A stretch of 9,701 nt of DNA. Origin: CAYFMH01 sp964344775. Its GTDB lineage: Bacteria > Patescibacteriota > Gracilibacteria > UBA4473. The first letter of the stretch is position 1. Each line of letters starts with the position of its first letter. Where the stretch lies: positions 1 through 9,701 of the forward strand of contig CAYFOO010000053.1 of the NCBI GenBank assembly GCA_964344775.1, written 5' to 3'. Below are positions 4,308 through 9,701 of this stretch, in pieces. The position numbers were made by a program, and so were the translations under genes. The notes beneath the pieces are model-generated. The model did not search any database. It was not told the origin of the DNA and saw only the letters and a list, made by a program, of their open reading frames with translations.

Positions 4308-6758
4308 TTAATATTTCCCCATTTCCACAATCAACTTCGTGGCCTCAGCCTTGGTGAGTTTCTGATGCGGTCGAAATGTCCCATCTGGGAATCCTCGAAC
4401 CATACCCCGACGAACCGCTTCGTTGACCCAGGATTTTTCCCAGCCCGTGCTATCGGGAAATTGTGCTTCTTCATCCGGATCATCAAATGGGGCGAAATTC
4501 TGTGACGCAAGCAAAATTTTTACCGCTTCGGCTCGAGTCAGAGATTGCAGCGGTCGGAAGGTGCCATCGGCATATCCCCGGATTATCCCTTTTTGCACCA
4601 GGAAGTTTACGGCTTCGGCAAATTCTGAATCGGTCATGTCACTAAATTCAAGTGGTGCTGGCGATCGGACGAAATCTTTGCTCCACAGATATTCCACCAC
4701 CATCTGCACAAATTCTCCCCGATCAATTGGCCGATTGGGGTGCAGTTTTCCATTGATTTCCGGTTTCAGAATGTCCAGATCTACCAGCTCGATCAGATAC
4801 GGCATGGCCCAATGTCCTGGATCGAAATCACGAAGAAAAGCGAGATCCGAGTACTGAAATTCTTCCCGATTCCCTGATTTGATCGAGAAACACCGGAAGG
4901 TCGTACAAAATTCTACCTGATGTCCGATCCCAAATCCACCAGCCAGAATTTCTGGAAATTGAAGAAAAAGCCGTTTCTGGGCTTCGGAAAAAGGAGCTAT
5001 TTCAGTCACAAATTTTGCTTTTTCAAGGAAGTTAAACTGCCGCCAAACTTTGTCTTCAATCACCCAATAAAAAGGGATCCCTTTCCTGAATCGGGCATTA
5101 TTCGGAAAAGAAAAAACTTCCGGATCTTCGAGTTTCATGATTTCCCATTCGAGATCTTCTTTGGCTGCACGGAGAAGCTTTCTCTGAAGTTCTGCACGAT
5201 GTGTATTTTCATCTGAAAATGGGGTTTTGATCCCAAAAGTTCGACCGATCGCGAGAAAGGCATCGAGCAATTCTGGATTTTTGAAGTCTCGAGTTTTGAG
5301 AATCTCTGCGATCCTTCGTGCGGCCCAAACACGAGGGAGGAAGTTGCTTTTTTCTTCATTTGAAATGCTGAGTTCGCCCGAACTTCTTCCCACAAAAATA
5401 GGAGCAGCACTTTTTCCGGCCAAATCAATTTTCTTTGGTAAAATATCTCGTTCTGTTGGCTGAATCGTCACTTCGTCCACGGTTTTGGTTTGCCGCCAAT
5501 TGGCCCATTTGCTCCAGAGTTCGTCTTCTTCGATCAGCTTCCAGGGAGAACGAAAGAGTTTCTGATAAAAACCTCCTGATTTTTTTGCGAGGATCTCGAG
5601 CGGCCGATTCTCTTTAAGTGAAATATCAAGTATGATTAATGGAGCTGGTAAAATTTCTGTCACTCGGCCATCAATTTTTTCATCGTAATCGGTAAGGAGA
5701 ATCACGGCTCGATTTTCTATCGGTACATTCCAGCCTTCCGTAATCTTTTCAATTCCGTTTGAAAAATCTGTTTTTCCGTACGGATGCATGTTTTTGAGGT
5801 AGTTAAAGACTTCCTCCCGGAATTCTATCGAGTTTTCGGTAAATTCATCTTTTGGAAAAAATTCCACTTCGGTATCAAAAAAGACGAGTCGAACTTTCAT
5901 TTTTTCTGGAAGTTGTTCCAACCAAAAATTCAGATAATCCCGAACCCGCTCCCAGGGAGCTCCGTACAGAGATCCAGAACGATCCATGAGAAAAGTAATT
6001 TCTTCGATTTCTTTCAAATCAGCCGGTGGAAAAATGTGGGCCAGATAATTTTCACCTAGAAGTGGGAAAGTGAGCATAGATTTCTCCGTTGTGGACCAGA
6101 AAAAATTGATATTTTCATTTGGCAAAAAATTTTCTGCCTGGAAAAGGAAGGTGAGACCTTCATTTGTTTTTTGGGTAATTCCGGCCTGTGGTAGGTTGGT
6201 AAAAAAGTGATGAATTGATTCTGGACTTCGAATATTGATCGCAATTTCTGCTTTTTGGGCATTGATCTCATCATAAAACCACAGATTGGAGGTAAAAAAT
6301 TCTTGCAATCTTTCTGGCTTGGCGTCGAAAGTAATTTTGGTGAAAACCGTTTTTTCGGCAGGGATTTCCAATTCGGATGAGGCAAACAGGCGAGGTTGGG
6401 AAACCTCGCCTTCCGGTTGTGTGGGAGCAAACCGGAAAAAACGAGTGTCCTCATGCTTTTTGGCATTCTCAAAAATTGCTTCCAACATCGGTTTAGATTC
6501 CAAAATTTCAAAACTCTCTCCTTCGGCATCCACAAAAAATTGCACGTTTGTGGCATTTCCTGGAAGAGATTCGAAAATTTGAATTTTTTGAGGTTCAGAA
6601 GTTGAGTTTTTTATTCTTTCCAGAATTTCTATATGCAGGTAATTTTTATCAGTTCCAATGAAAACCTTCTTTTCTACTCGTTCAAAATCAGTTTGTGGAA
6701 AAAAAGCGGTTGTAGGAGTTGCAAAAATAAGGGAAAAGAGAAATATAATTTTTTTCAT
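4308..6758 (-). CDS. Surface protein with VIT, vWA and three SLH domains
   Basis: An exported 816-residue surface protein. Residues 1-18 are a signal peptide (MKKIIFLFSLIFATPTTA). Residues 25-230 resemble a VIT domain. Residues 250-395 are a von Willebrand A domain with a complete metal-ion-dependent adhesion site: DRSGS (259-263), Thr330 in GKTDF, and Asp357 in LLTDYDE. The LPRVWAARRIAEIL segment (474-487) and FGIKTPF (508-514) are typical of VIT-vWA proteins. Three SLH repeats (about 643-692, 704-752, 767-816) anchor such proteins to cell-wall polymers; GYADGTFRP and GFPDGTFRP are clear SLH motifs. The likely role is metal-dependent binding of a partner at the cell surface; the ligand is unknown. 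A perfect palindrome lies in the coding frame at 6388-6411. The gene converges on the hypothetical gene pair and diverges from secE. Confidence 0.93.
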   Translation of the reverse strand: MKKIIFLFSLIFATPTTAFFPQTDFERVEKKVFIGTDKNYLHIEILERIKNSTSEPQKIQIFESLPGNATNVQFFVDAEGESFEILESKPMLEAIFENAKKHEDTRFFRFAPTQPEGEVSQPRLFASSELEIPAEKTVFTKITFDAKPERLQEFFTSNLWFYDEINAQKAEIAINIRSPESIHHFFTNLPQAGITQKTNEGLTFLFQAENFLPNENINFFWSTTEKSMLTFPLLGENYLAHIFPPADLKEIEEITFLMDRSGSLYGAPWERVRDYLNFWLEQLPEKMKVRLVFFDTEVEFFPKDEFTENSIEFREEVFNYLKNMHPYGKTDFSNGIEKITEGWNVPIENRAVILLTDYDEKIDGRVTEILPAPLIILDISLKENRPLEILAKKSGGFYQKLFRSPWKLIEEDELWSKWANWRQTKTVDEVTIQPTERDILPKKIDLAGKSAAPIFVGRSSGELSISNEEKSNFLPRVWAARRIAEILKTRDFKNPELLDAFLAIGRTFGIKTPFSDENTHRAELQRKLLRAAKEDLEWEIMKLEDPEVFSFPNNARFRKGIPFYWVIEDKVWRQFNFLEKAKFVTEIAPFSEAQKRLFLQFPEILAGGFGIGHQVEFCTTFRCFSIKSGNREEFQYSDLAFLRDFDPGHWAMPYLIELVDLDILKPEINGKLHPNRPIDRGEFVQMVVEYLWSKDFVRSPAPLEFSDMTDSEFAEAVNFLVQKGIIRGYADGTFRPLQSLTRAEAVKILLASQNFAPFDDPDEEAQFPDSTGWEKSWVNEAVRRGMVRGFPDGTFRPHQKLTKAEATKLIVEMGKY
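6388..6411. repeat. Perfect 10-bp palindrome inserted in frame in the VIT region
   Basis: Arms aggcgaggtt (6388-6397) and aacctcgcct (6402-6411) are exactly complementary with a 4-base loop. On the coding (minus) strand they encode EGEVSQPRL (residues 116-124), a polar loop inside the VIT-like domain between predicted strands. Its G+C is higher than its immediate surroundings. It looks like a second family of small palindromic element, different from that at 1482-1514. Confidence 0.75.
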
Positions 6759-6769
6759 AAGGTAGGACC

Positions 6770-6797
6770 ATCATACCCCACCTAGCCTCCCCTGCAA
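6770..6797 (-). promoter_or_regulatory. Possible promoter of the SLH surface-protein gene
   Basis: On the minus strand a -10 TATGAT (6775 to 6770; five of six match) is followed, after the usual few bases, by a start near 6763, so the mRNA would be almost leaderless with the ATG at 6758. A weak -35-like TTGCAG (6797 to 6792, 16-bp spacer) falls within the loop and arm of the palindromic repeat. The -10 is convincing, the -35 is not. Confidence 0.4.
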
Positions 6798-6804
6798 GGG
6801 GAGG
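6786..6804. repeat. Palindromic repeat between the divergent SLH and secE genes
   Basis: A perfect 8-bp stem cctcccct/aggggagg (6786-6793 and 6797-6804) with loop gca. The core ctcccct...aggggag is the same as in the second hairpin of the repeat at 1495-1514. It is therefore a second copy, or relative, of that dispersed element, here intergenic. It is not followed by a T-run on either strand and lies upstream of both genes, so it is not a standard terminator. Confidence 0.75.
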
Positions 6805-6838
6805 AAACCAGAATGTCTGCCTACTAGACGAAAATAAT

Positions 6839-6867
6839 TTGACAAACTACTACAAAATAACGAGAAT
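6839..6867 (+). promoter_or_regulatory. Predicted promoter of the secE-nusG operon
   Basis: A perfect -35 TTGACA (6839-6844) is followed after 17 bp by GAGAAT (6862-6867; four of six). Transcription would start near 6874, about 19 bases before the ATG at 6893. This placement argues that the TTG at 6839 is the -35 box and not the secE start. Confidence 0.5.
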
Positions 6868-6892
6868 CCGCCCGATTTTTCCCCCAAAAGTA

Positions 6893-7072
6893 ATGAAAAA
6901 CTTTTTTCGAAATGCGATCAATGAGCTATACAACGTGACCTGGCCCACACGAGCACAGGCGATTCATTCTATGATTACCGTACTTTCGATTATGCTTTTG
7001 GTCGGTATTTTTTTGGCTATTGTGGATTATTTTTTAAACGAAGGGATTATGGCCCTTCTCCGTCTCAAATAA
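6893..7072 (+). CDS. secE: Protein translocase subunit SecE
   Basis: Small membrane subunit that clamps SecY in the Sec translocon of the cytoplasmic membrane. From ATG 6893 it has 59 residues, the usual size for single-helix SecE: an N-terminal amphipathic part with the family signature ELYNVTWPTRAQ (residues 10-21), then one transmembrane helix (about 26-46). An in-frame TTG at 6839 would add 18 residues (to 77), but that extension is Pro-rich, not family-like, and contains the predicted -35 box, so the ATG is preferred. nusG follows after one base, the classic secE-nusG order. Confidence 0.93.
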   Translation: MKNFFRNAINELYNVTWPTRAQAIHSMITVLSIMLLVGIFLAIVDYFLNEGIMALLRLK

Positions 7073-7073
7073 A

Positions 7074-7622
7074 ATGGTAAAACAAGACCCGTCGATCGGA
7101 CGACACTGGTATGTGATTCATACCTATTCTGGATATGAGGACGCTGTGAAGAAAGCACTCGAACAAAGAATGGAGTCCATGTCTATGCAGGATCATATTT
7201 TTGAAATTGTGGTACCAACAGAAAAAACGCTCGTAGCGAAAGCAGGGAAGCAGGTAGTGGAAGAAAAAAAACTTTTTCCGGGATATGTATTGGTAGACAT
7301 GATTGTGACGGATGCTTCTTGGTTTGTGGTGAGGAATACGCCAAATGTGACGGGGTTTGTAGGATCAGGAAATACACCGGTACCGGTATTACCAGAAGAG
7401 TTTGGAGTAATCGAACGTCGTATGGGGGCTTCAGAGCCGACCGCTGATATTCACCTCAATGAAGGAGACCTGGTGACGATAAAAGAAGGACCTTTTGCCA
7501 ACTACGAAGGAAAAATCTCAAAAGTAGCTCAGGCCAAGGCAAAAGTGACGGTCATGGTCTCTGTTTTTGATCGAGAGACGCCGGTAGAGCTCGACTTTAC
7601 ACAGGTGATGAAAAAGATATAA
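7074..7622 (+). CDS. nusG: Transcription termination/antitermination protein NusG
   Basis: Elongation factor that binds the clamp of RNA polymerase, and in many bacteria links it to Rho or the ribosome. It has 182 residues, the normal bacterial length. The NGN domain covers about 8-115: RHWYVIHTYSGYEDAVKKAL (10-29) starts it and LFPGYVLVDM (67-76) is the strong signature. The KOW domain follows a short linker, with GDLVTIKEGPFANYEGKI (131-148). There are no insertions or missing elements. The start ATG is one base after the secE stop, so the two are translationally close. No terminator is seen after it, so transcription may continue into rplK. Confidence 0.96.
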   Translation: MVKQDPSIGRHWYVIHTYSGYEDAVKKALEQRMESMSMQDHIFEIVVPTEKTLVAKAGKQVVEEKKLFPGYVLVDMIVTDASWFVVRNTPNVTGFVGSGNTPVPVLPEEFGVIERRMGASEPTADIHLNEGDLVTIKEGPFANYEGKISKVAQAKAKVTVMVSVFDRETPVELDFTQVMKKI

Positions 7623-7628
7623 CGCAAG

Positions 7629-7658
7629 TTGACGAGATAACGAGACAACAAGTAAATA
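7629..7658 (+). promoter_or_regulatory. Weak candidate promoter in the rplK leader
   Basis: TTGACG (7629-7634; five of six) is followed after 18 bp by TAAATA (7653-7658; three of six). It would give an rplK transcript with a leader of about 135 bases. The -10 is poor and the region is so AT-rich that chance matches are expected. Confidence 0.22.
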
Positions 7659-7690
7659 GTTAAAAATAAAATTCCTTAATTGAAAATTAA
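7647..7690. repeat. AT-rich spacer repeat, copy 1 (before rplK)
   Basis: The stretch from aacaag to gaaaattaa is about 44 bp and closely matches 8276-8319 before rplA, with a shared core aataaaattcc followed by taattgaaaatta and a few indels. Both copies lie between ribosomal-operon genes. The 180-bp spacer that holds it (7623-7802) contains no credible gene. Confidence 0.6.
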
Positions 7691-7714
7691 GTATTAAAAA
7701 TTGTTTAGAAATTG

Positions 7715-7730
7715 TCTTCGATTCCGAGGA
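7715..7730 (+). promoter_or_regulatory. Short RNA hairpin in the rplK leader
   Basis: tcttcg (7715-7720) pairs with cgagga (7725-7730), with one G-U pair and a loop of attc. It lies about 75 bases before the rplK start in otherwise unstructured AT-rich sequence. It could be part of a ribosomal-protein leader, but no L1-binding consensus can be assigned with confidence. Confidence 0.25.
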
Positions 7731-7802
7731 AAATTAAGAATTAATTACTCAGACTCGAGGAGAAAATTGAAAATTCTATAATTACCATTTAATTTAAAAA
7801 AG

Positions 7803-8240
7803 ATGCCACCGAAAAAACCATTCGCTTCCAAATTCAAAATCCAGCTTAAGGCTGGGGCCGCTACGCCTGCACCTCCGGTAGGACCGGTGCTCGGACAGCA
7901 TGGGATTAATATCCAAGCTTTTTGCCAGGAATTTAATGATAAAACCGCGGACAAAAAAGCGGAAGGACTTACGATTCCGACCATTTGTTATGTTTTTGAA
8001 GATAAATCTTTTGAATTAGAATTAAAAACTCCGCCGGCTTCTGTCCTGATCAAGAAAGAACTGGGAATTCAAAAAGGATCCAGTAATCCGAATACAGAAA
8101 AAATTGGAAAAATAAGCCGAAAACAATTGGAACATGTAGCCGAACAAAAAATGCCAGATCTCAATGCGAACGACATGGATGCGGCGGTAAAGATTATCGC
8201 TGGAACTGCCCGTCAGATGGGATTGGAACCTCAGATTTAG
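7803..8240 (+). CDS. rplK: 50S ribosomal protein L11 (uL11)
   Basis: Binds 23S rRNA at the GTPase-associated centre, where elongation factors dock. 145 residues, a full-length bacterial L11. The N-terminal domain carries the proline-rich switch ATPAPPVGPVLGQHGINI (20-37). The C-terminal rRNA-binding domain has KIGKISRKQLEHVAEQKM (100-117) and the closing signature VKIIAGTARQMGL (129-141). The ATG at 7803 has no Shine-Dalgarno sequence; it follows a purine-rich aaaaag. The gene lies 180 bp after nusG and 157 bp before rplA, longer spacers than usual in this operon. Confidence 0.97.
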   Translation: MPPKKPFASKFKIQLKAGAATPAPPVGPVLGQHGINIQAFCQEFNDKTADKKAEGLTIPTICYVFEDKSFELELKTPPASVLIKKELGIQKGSSNPNTEKIGKISRKQLEHVAEQKMPDLNANDMDAAVKIIAGTARQMGLEPQI

Positions 8241-8275
8241 TTATTAGAACTTAGAGCTTAGAACTTAGATTGGTT

Positions 8276-8319
8276 AACAAGTTAAATTGAATAATAAAAT
8301 TCCATAATTGAAAATTAGA
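8276..8319. repeat. AT-rich spacer repeat, copy 2 (before rplA)
   Basis: Matches the stretch at 7647-7690 (see that entry). It is preceded by a small direct repeat, tagaacttaga and its near copy (8245-8269). The spacer 8241-8397 contains no credible gene; its right third folds into the structure listed at 8337-8371. Confidence 0.6.
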
Positions 8320-8336
8320 AATTGAAAATTTTACAT

Positions 8337-8371
8337 CGTCCCTAGCGTGGGAGTCCCGAGTACTTGGGACG
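8337..8371 (+). promoter_or_regulatory. Structured leader of rplA with competing hairpins
   Basis: A strong hairpin gtcccga/ttgggac (8353-8359 with 8364-8370, loop gtac, one G-U pair) lies 27 bases before the rplA start. The earlier cgtccc (8337-8342) can pair with the same right arm, gggacg (8366-8371), or form a smaller stem tccc/ggga (8339-8342 with 8349-8352). These pairings exclude each other. There is no T-run, so it is not an intrinsic terminator. In many bacteria L1 represses its own operon by binding an mRNA leader; that role here is inference. Confidence 0.4.
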
Positions 8372-8397
8372 TTATCTACCACTTAACCCTATAAATC

Positions 8398-9075
8398 ATG
8401 AAAAAATCGAAAGCACTTCGTGCGGCGTACGAAAAAATTGACCGCGAAAAAAAGTATTCACAAGCGGAAGCTGTGGATTTGATGTTAGCAAATTCTACTG
8501 TGAAATTTGATCCGACGGTGGAAATTCATTTCACCTTGGGAATTGATCCCAAGCACGCAGATCAACAAGTAAGAAGCACCATTTCTCTTCCGCACGGAAC
8601 GGGGAAAAAGGTTCGGATTGCGGTTTTTTGTTCTGATGATCTGGCGAAAAAAGCCAAAGCTGCTGGAGCCATAGAGGCCGGAGAAGCGGATCTGATTGAA
8701 AAGGTACAAAAAGGTTGGACGGATTTCGACGTGGCAGTGGCCACTCCGGATGTGATGAAAAGTTTAGCAAAAGCTGCAAAAGTGCTGGGGCCAAAAGGAC
8801 TCATGCCTAATCCAAAGGCAGGAACGGTGACTCCAGACGTAGAAAAAACAGTAAAAGAGCTTGCTGCGGGACGAATTGAATTTCGAAATGACAAATCTGC
8901 AATTATCCACACGGTTTTTGGAAAACTCAGTTTCGGAAAAGCAAAATTAACTGAAAATCTGGATGCGATCATCAAAGCGGTGAAAGAAGTGAAGCCGAGC
9001 GGGGTAAAAGGGGACTACATCGAAAATATCACGATTAATTCTACGATGGGGATGGGGATAAAGGTGGAGTTTTAA
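8398..9075 (+). CDS. rplA: 50S ribosomal protein L1 (uL1)
   Basis: Forms the L1 stalk of the large subunit, which helps release deacylated tRNA from the E site, and is often the translational repressor of its own operon. 225 residues, a typical bacterial length. Family motifs are IDPKHADQQVRSTISLPHGTG (49-69; Arg and Gly/His conserved), LMPNPKAGTVTPDV (135-148) and the C-terminal RNA-binding block FRNDKSAIIHTVFGKLSF (162-179). The end, ITINSTMGMGIKVE, is canonical (Thr/Ser-Met-Gly). The start ATG at 8398 follows a structured leader. The gene is not followed by rplJ and rplL; instead a convergent gene begins 7 bp beyond its stop. Confidence 0.97.
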   Translation: MKKSKALRAAYEKIDREKKYSQAEAVDLMLANSTVKFDPTVEIHFTLGIDPKHADQQVRSTISLPHGTGKKVRIAVFCSDDLAKKAKAAGAIEAGEADLIEKVQKGWTDFDVAVATPDVMKSLAKAAKVLGPKGLMPNPKAGTVTPDVEKTVKELAAGRIEFRNDKSAIIHTVFGKLSFGKAKLTENLDAIIKAVKEVKPSGVKGDYIENITINSTMGMGIKVEF

Positions 9076-9082
9076 ATTTTTT

Positions 9083-9646
9083 TTAGGGCCTTATTTCAAC
9101 GGGGACTCCCCATTCTATTAGTTTGGAGAGTTCTTTTATCGCTTGATCATCCATAGCGATGCATCCTGCAGTCCAATCACTCTCAGCTCCGCTACCATGG
9201 ATCATAATAGCTCCTCCCAGTCTGGTGTTTTGAGGAGGACCATGTTTGCGTTTTCGTGCGTTAATAATTTTTTTGTAGGTTGCTAGAGCTATGATTCCAG
9301 ATTTTAAGCCTTCCCAAGCGGTAATATGGTCAGGATAACTAACCTGAAAAGAGGGAAGGGGATCTCCTGTGTCAGGATCTTTGCCAAACCAACTTTTTGG
9401 TTTTACGTAGGAAACAAAAAAGGTTCCTTCTGGTGTTCGACCATCTCTGAGTTTTCTTTTTGCACCAGATGGTTCAAATCCTAGACCGATAGGATAAGTT
9501 TTTTGAGAGATCCATTCTTGTCCATTTCCTTTTAGAAGCGTTAGTTTTCTTGCGGCTTTGTCTATTTCAATTTTGTATCCTCGGAATGTTTCAGATGTTT
9601 CTATTTTTATTCCATTATTTGGACTTTCGAGATAATTAATATTTTT
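9083..9646 (-). CDS. L,D-transpeptidase (YkuD domain), 5' end disrupted or unresolved
   Basis: L,D-transpeptidases make 3-3 cross-links in peptidoglycan or attach proteins to it, outside the membrane. The open frame from 9646 to the stop at 9083-9085 encodes 187 residues. The YkuD domain begins near residue 24 (YKIEIDKAARKLTLL) and contains TPEGTFFVS (71-79) and the catalytic motif MIHGSGAESDWTAGCIAMDD: His150 and Cys162, with Ser/Asp/Trp before the cysteine and Ala where many family members have Arg, as in the DWTxGCIAL subgroup. No ATG, GTG or TTG lies in frame upstream of residue 148. A TAA at 9647-9649 closes the frame, and an in-frame ATG (9662-9664) lies just beyond it. No signal peptide can be found. 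The gene may be a decaying pseudogene, or be frameshifted in the adjacent A7 tract. It is convergent with rplA. Confidence 0.8.
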   Translation of the reverse strand, partial: KNINYLESPNNGIKIETSETFRGYKIEIDKAARKLTLLKGNGQEWISQKTYPIGLGFEPSGAKRKLRDGRTPEGTFFVSYVKPKSWFGKDPDTGDPLPSFQVSYPDHITAWEGLKSGIIALATYKKIINARKRKHGPPQNTRLGGAIMIHGSGAESDWTAGCIAMDDQAIKELSKLIEWGVPVEIRP

Positions 9647-9671
9647 TTAATAGACTTCCTGCATAACTAAA

Positions 9672-9688
9672 ATTGTGTACAATATATG
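9672..9688 (+). promoter_or_regulatory. Possible promoter/operator of a gene beyond the right edge
   Basis: A -10-like TACAAT (9678-9683) overlaps a 5-bp dyad attgt-gt-acaat (9672-9683) and is followed by ATG at 9686 and ATG at 9690 (reading MQKY to the edge). This could be the autoregulated start of a gene outside the window, but no clear -35 is seen and the sequence ends at once. Confidence 0.25.
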
Positions 9689-9701
9689 TATGCAAAAATA
9701 C

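Noticed and set aside
4423..4857. Long open frame on the plus strand opposite the SLH repeats
   Set aside because: A shadow of the SLH gene: the translation is Ser/Arg/Cys-rich without any domain, and the minus strand is a full multi-domain protein.
6839..6892. TTG-initiated N-terminal extension of SecE (18 residues)
   Set aside because: It is not SecE-like, and its TTG coincides with a perfect TTGACA -35 box with a plausible -10 17 bp further on. The ATG at 6893 gives the normal length.
9076..9082. T-run between rplA and the L,D-transpeptidase as a bidirectional terminator
   Set aside because: There are eight T's (9077-9084), but no stable hairpin precedes them on the plus strand.
72..9646. 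Alternative genetic code (UGA = Gly) as in some Gracilibacteria and SR1
   Set aside because: No in-frame UGA appears in the intact genes, glycines are all GGN, and one gene ends at UGA with only five more sense codons before the next stop.

Overview
The window looks like a chromosomal fragment of a small-genome bacterium of the Candidate Phyla Radiation. A Peregrinibacteria/Gracilibacteria-like lineage is my best guess, by inference only. The reasons are a surface protein built as signal peptide + VIT + vWA + three SLH domains, very short or absent Shine-Dalgarno leaders, palindromic repeats inserted in frame inside genes, and a secE-nusG-rplK-rplA cluster not followed by rplJ-rplL. None of the intact genes contains an in-frame UGA, and one ends with UGA, so the standard code fits better than the UGA=Gly code of some relatives.

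Layout. 72-344: small acidic hypothetical protein. 385-1665: O-antigen ligase/polymerase-like membrane protein. 1706-2692: RpoH-like sigma-70 family factor, with a good consensus promoter overlapping the end of the ligase gene. 2695-2796: a gene-remnant scar joining the tail of a second SLH protein (- strand) to the tail of a second ligase-like protein (+ strand). 2843-4266: two AT-rich hypothetical genes in tandem. 4308-6758 (-): the VIT/vWA/SLH surface protein. 6839-9075 (+): secE, nusG, rplK (L11) and rplA (L1), the conserved protein-export/antitermination/ribosomal block, with AT-rich repeated spacers before rplK and rplA. 9083-9646 (-): an L,D-transpeptidase (YkuD) domain with both catalytic residues but no usable start codon.

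How it fits together. The right-hand block is housekeeping: SecE for the translocon, NusG for transcription elongation, L11 and L1 for the ribosomal stalk regions. The left-hand block and the last gene concern the cell envelope: polysaccharide ligation, an SLH-anchored adhesin-like protein and peptidoglycan cross-linking. The sigma factor and the two unknown genes sit between a ligase-type gene and an SLH-type gene. The scar at 2695-2796 suggests that this was once two tandem copies of a unit 'ligase > cargo < SLH protein', which collapsed by deletion at a 6-bp microhomology. In that model the sigma factor is the cargo of one copy and the two hypothetical genes are the cargo of the other.
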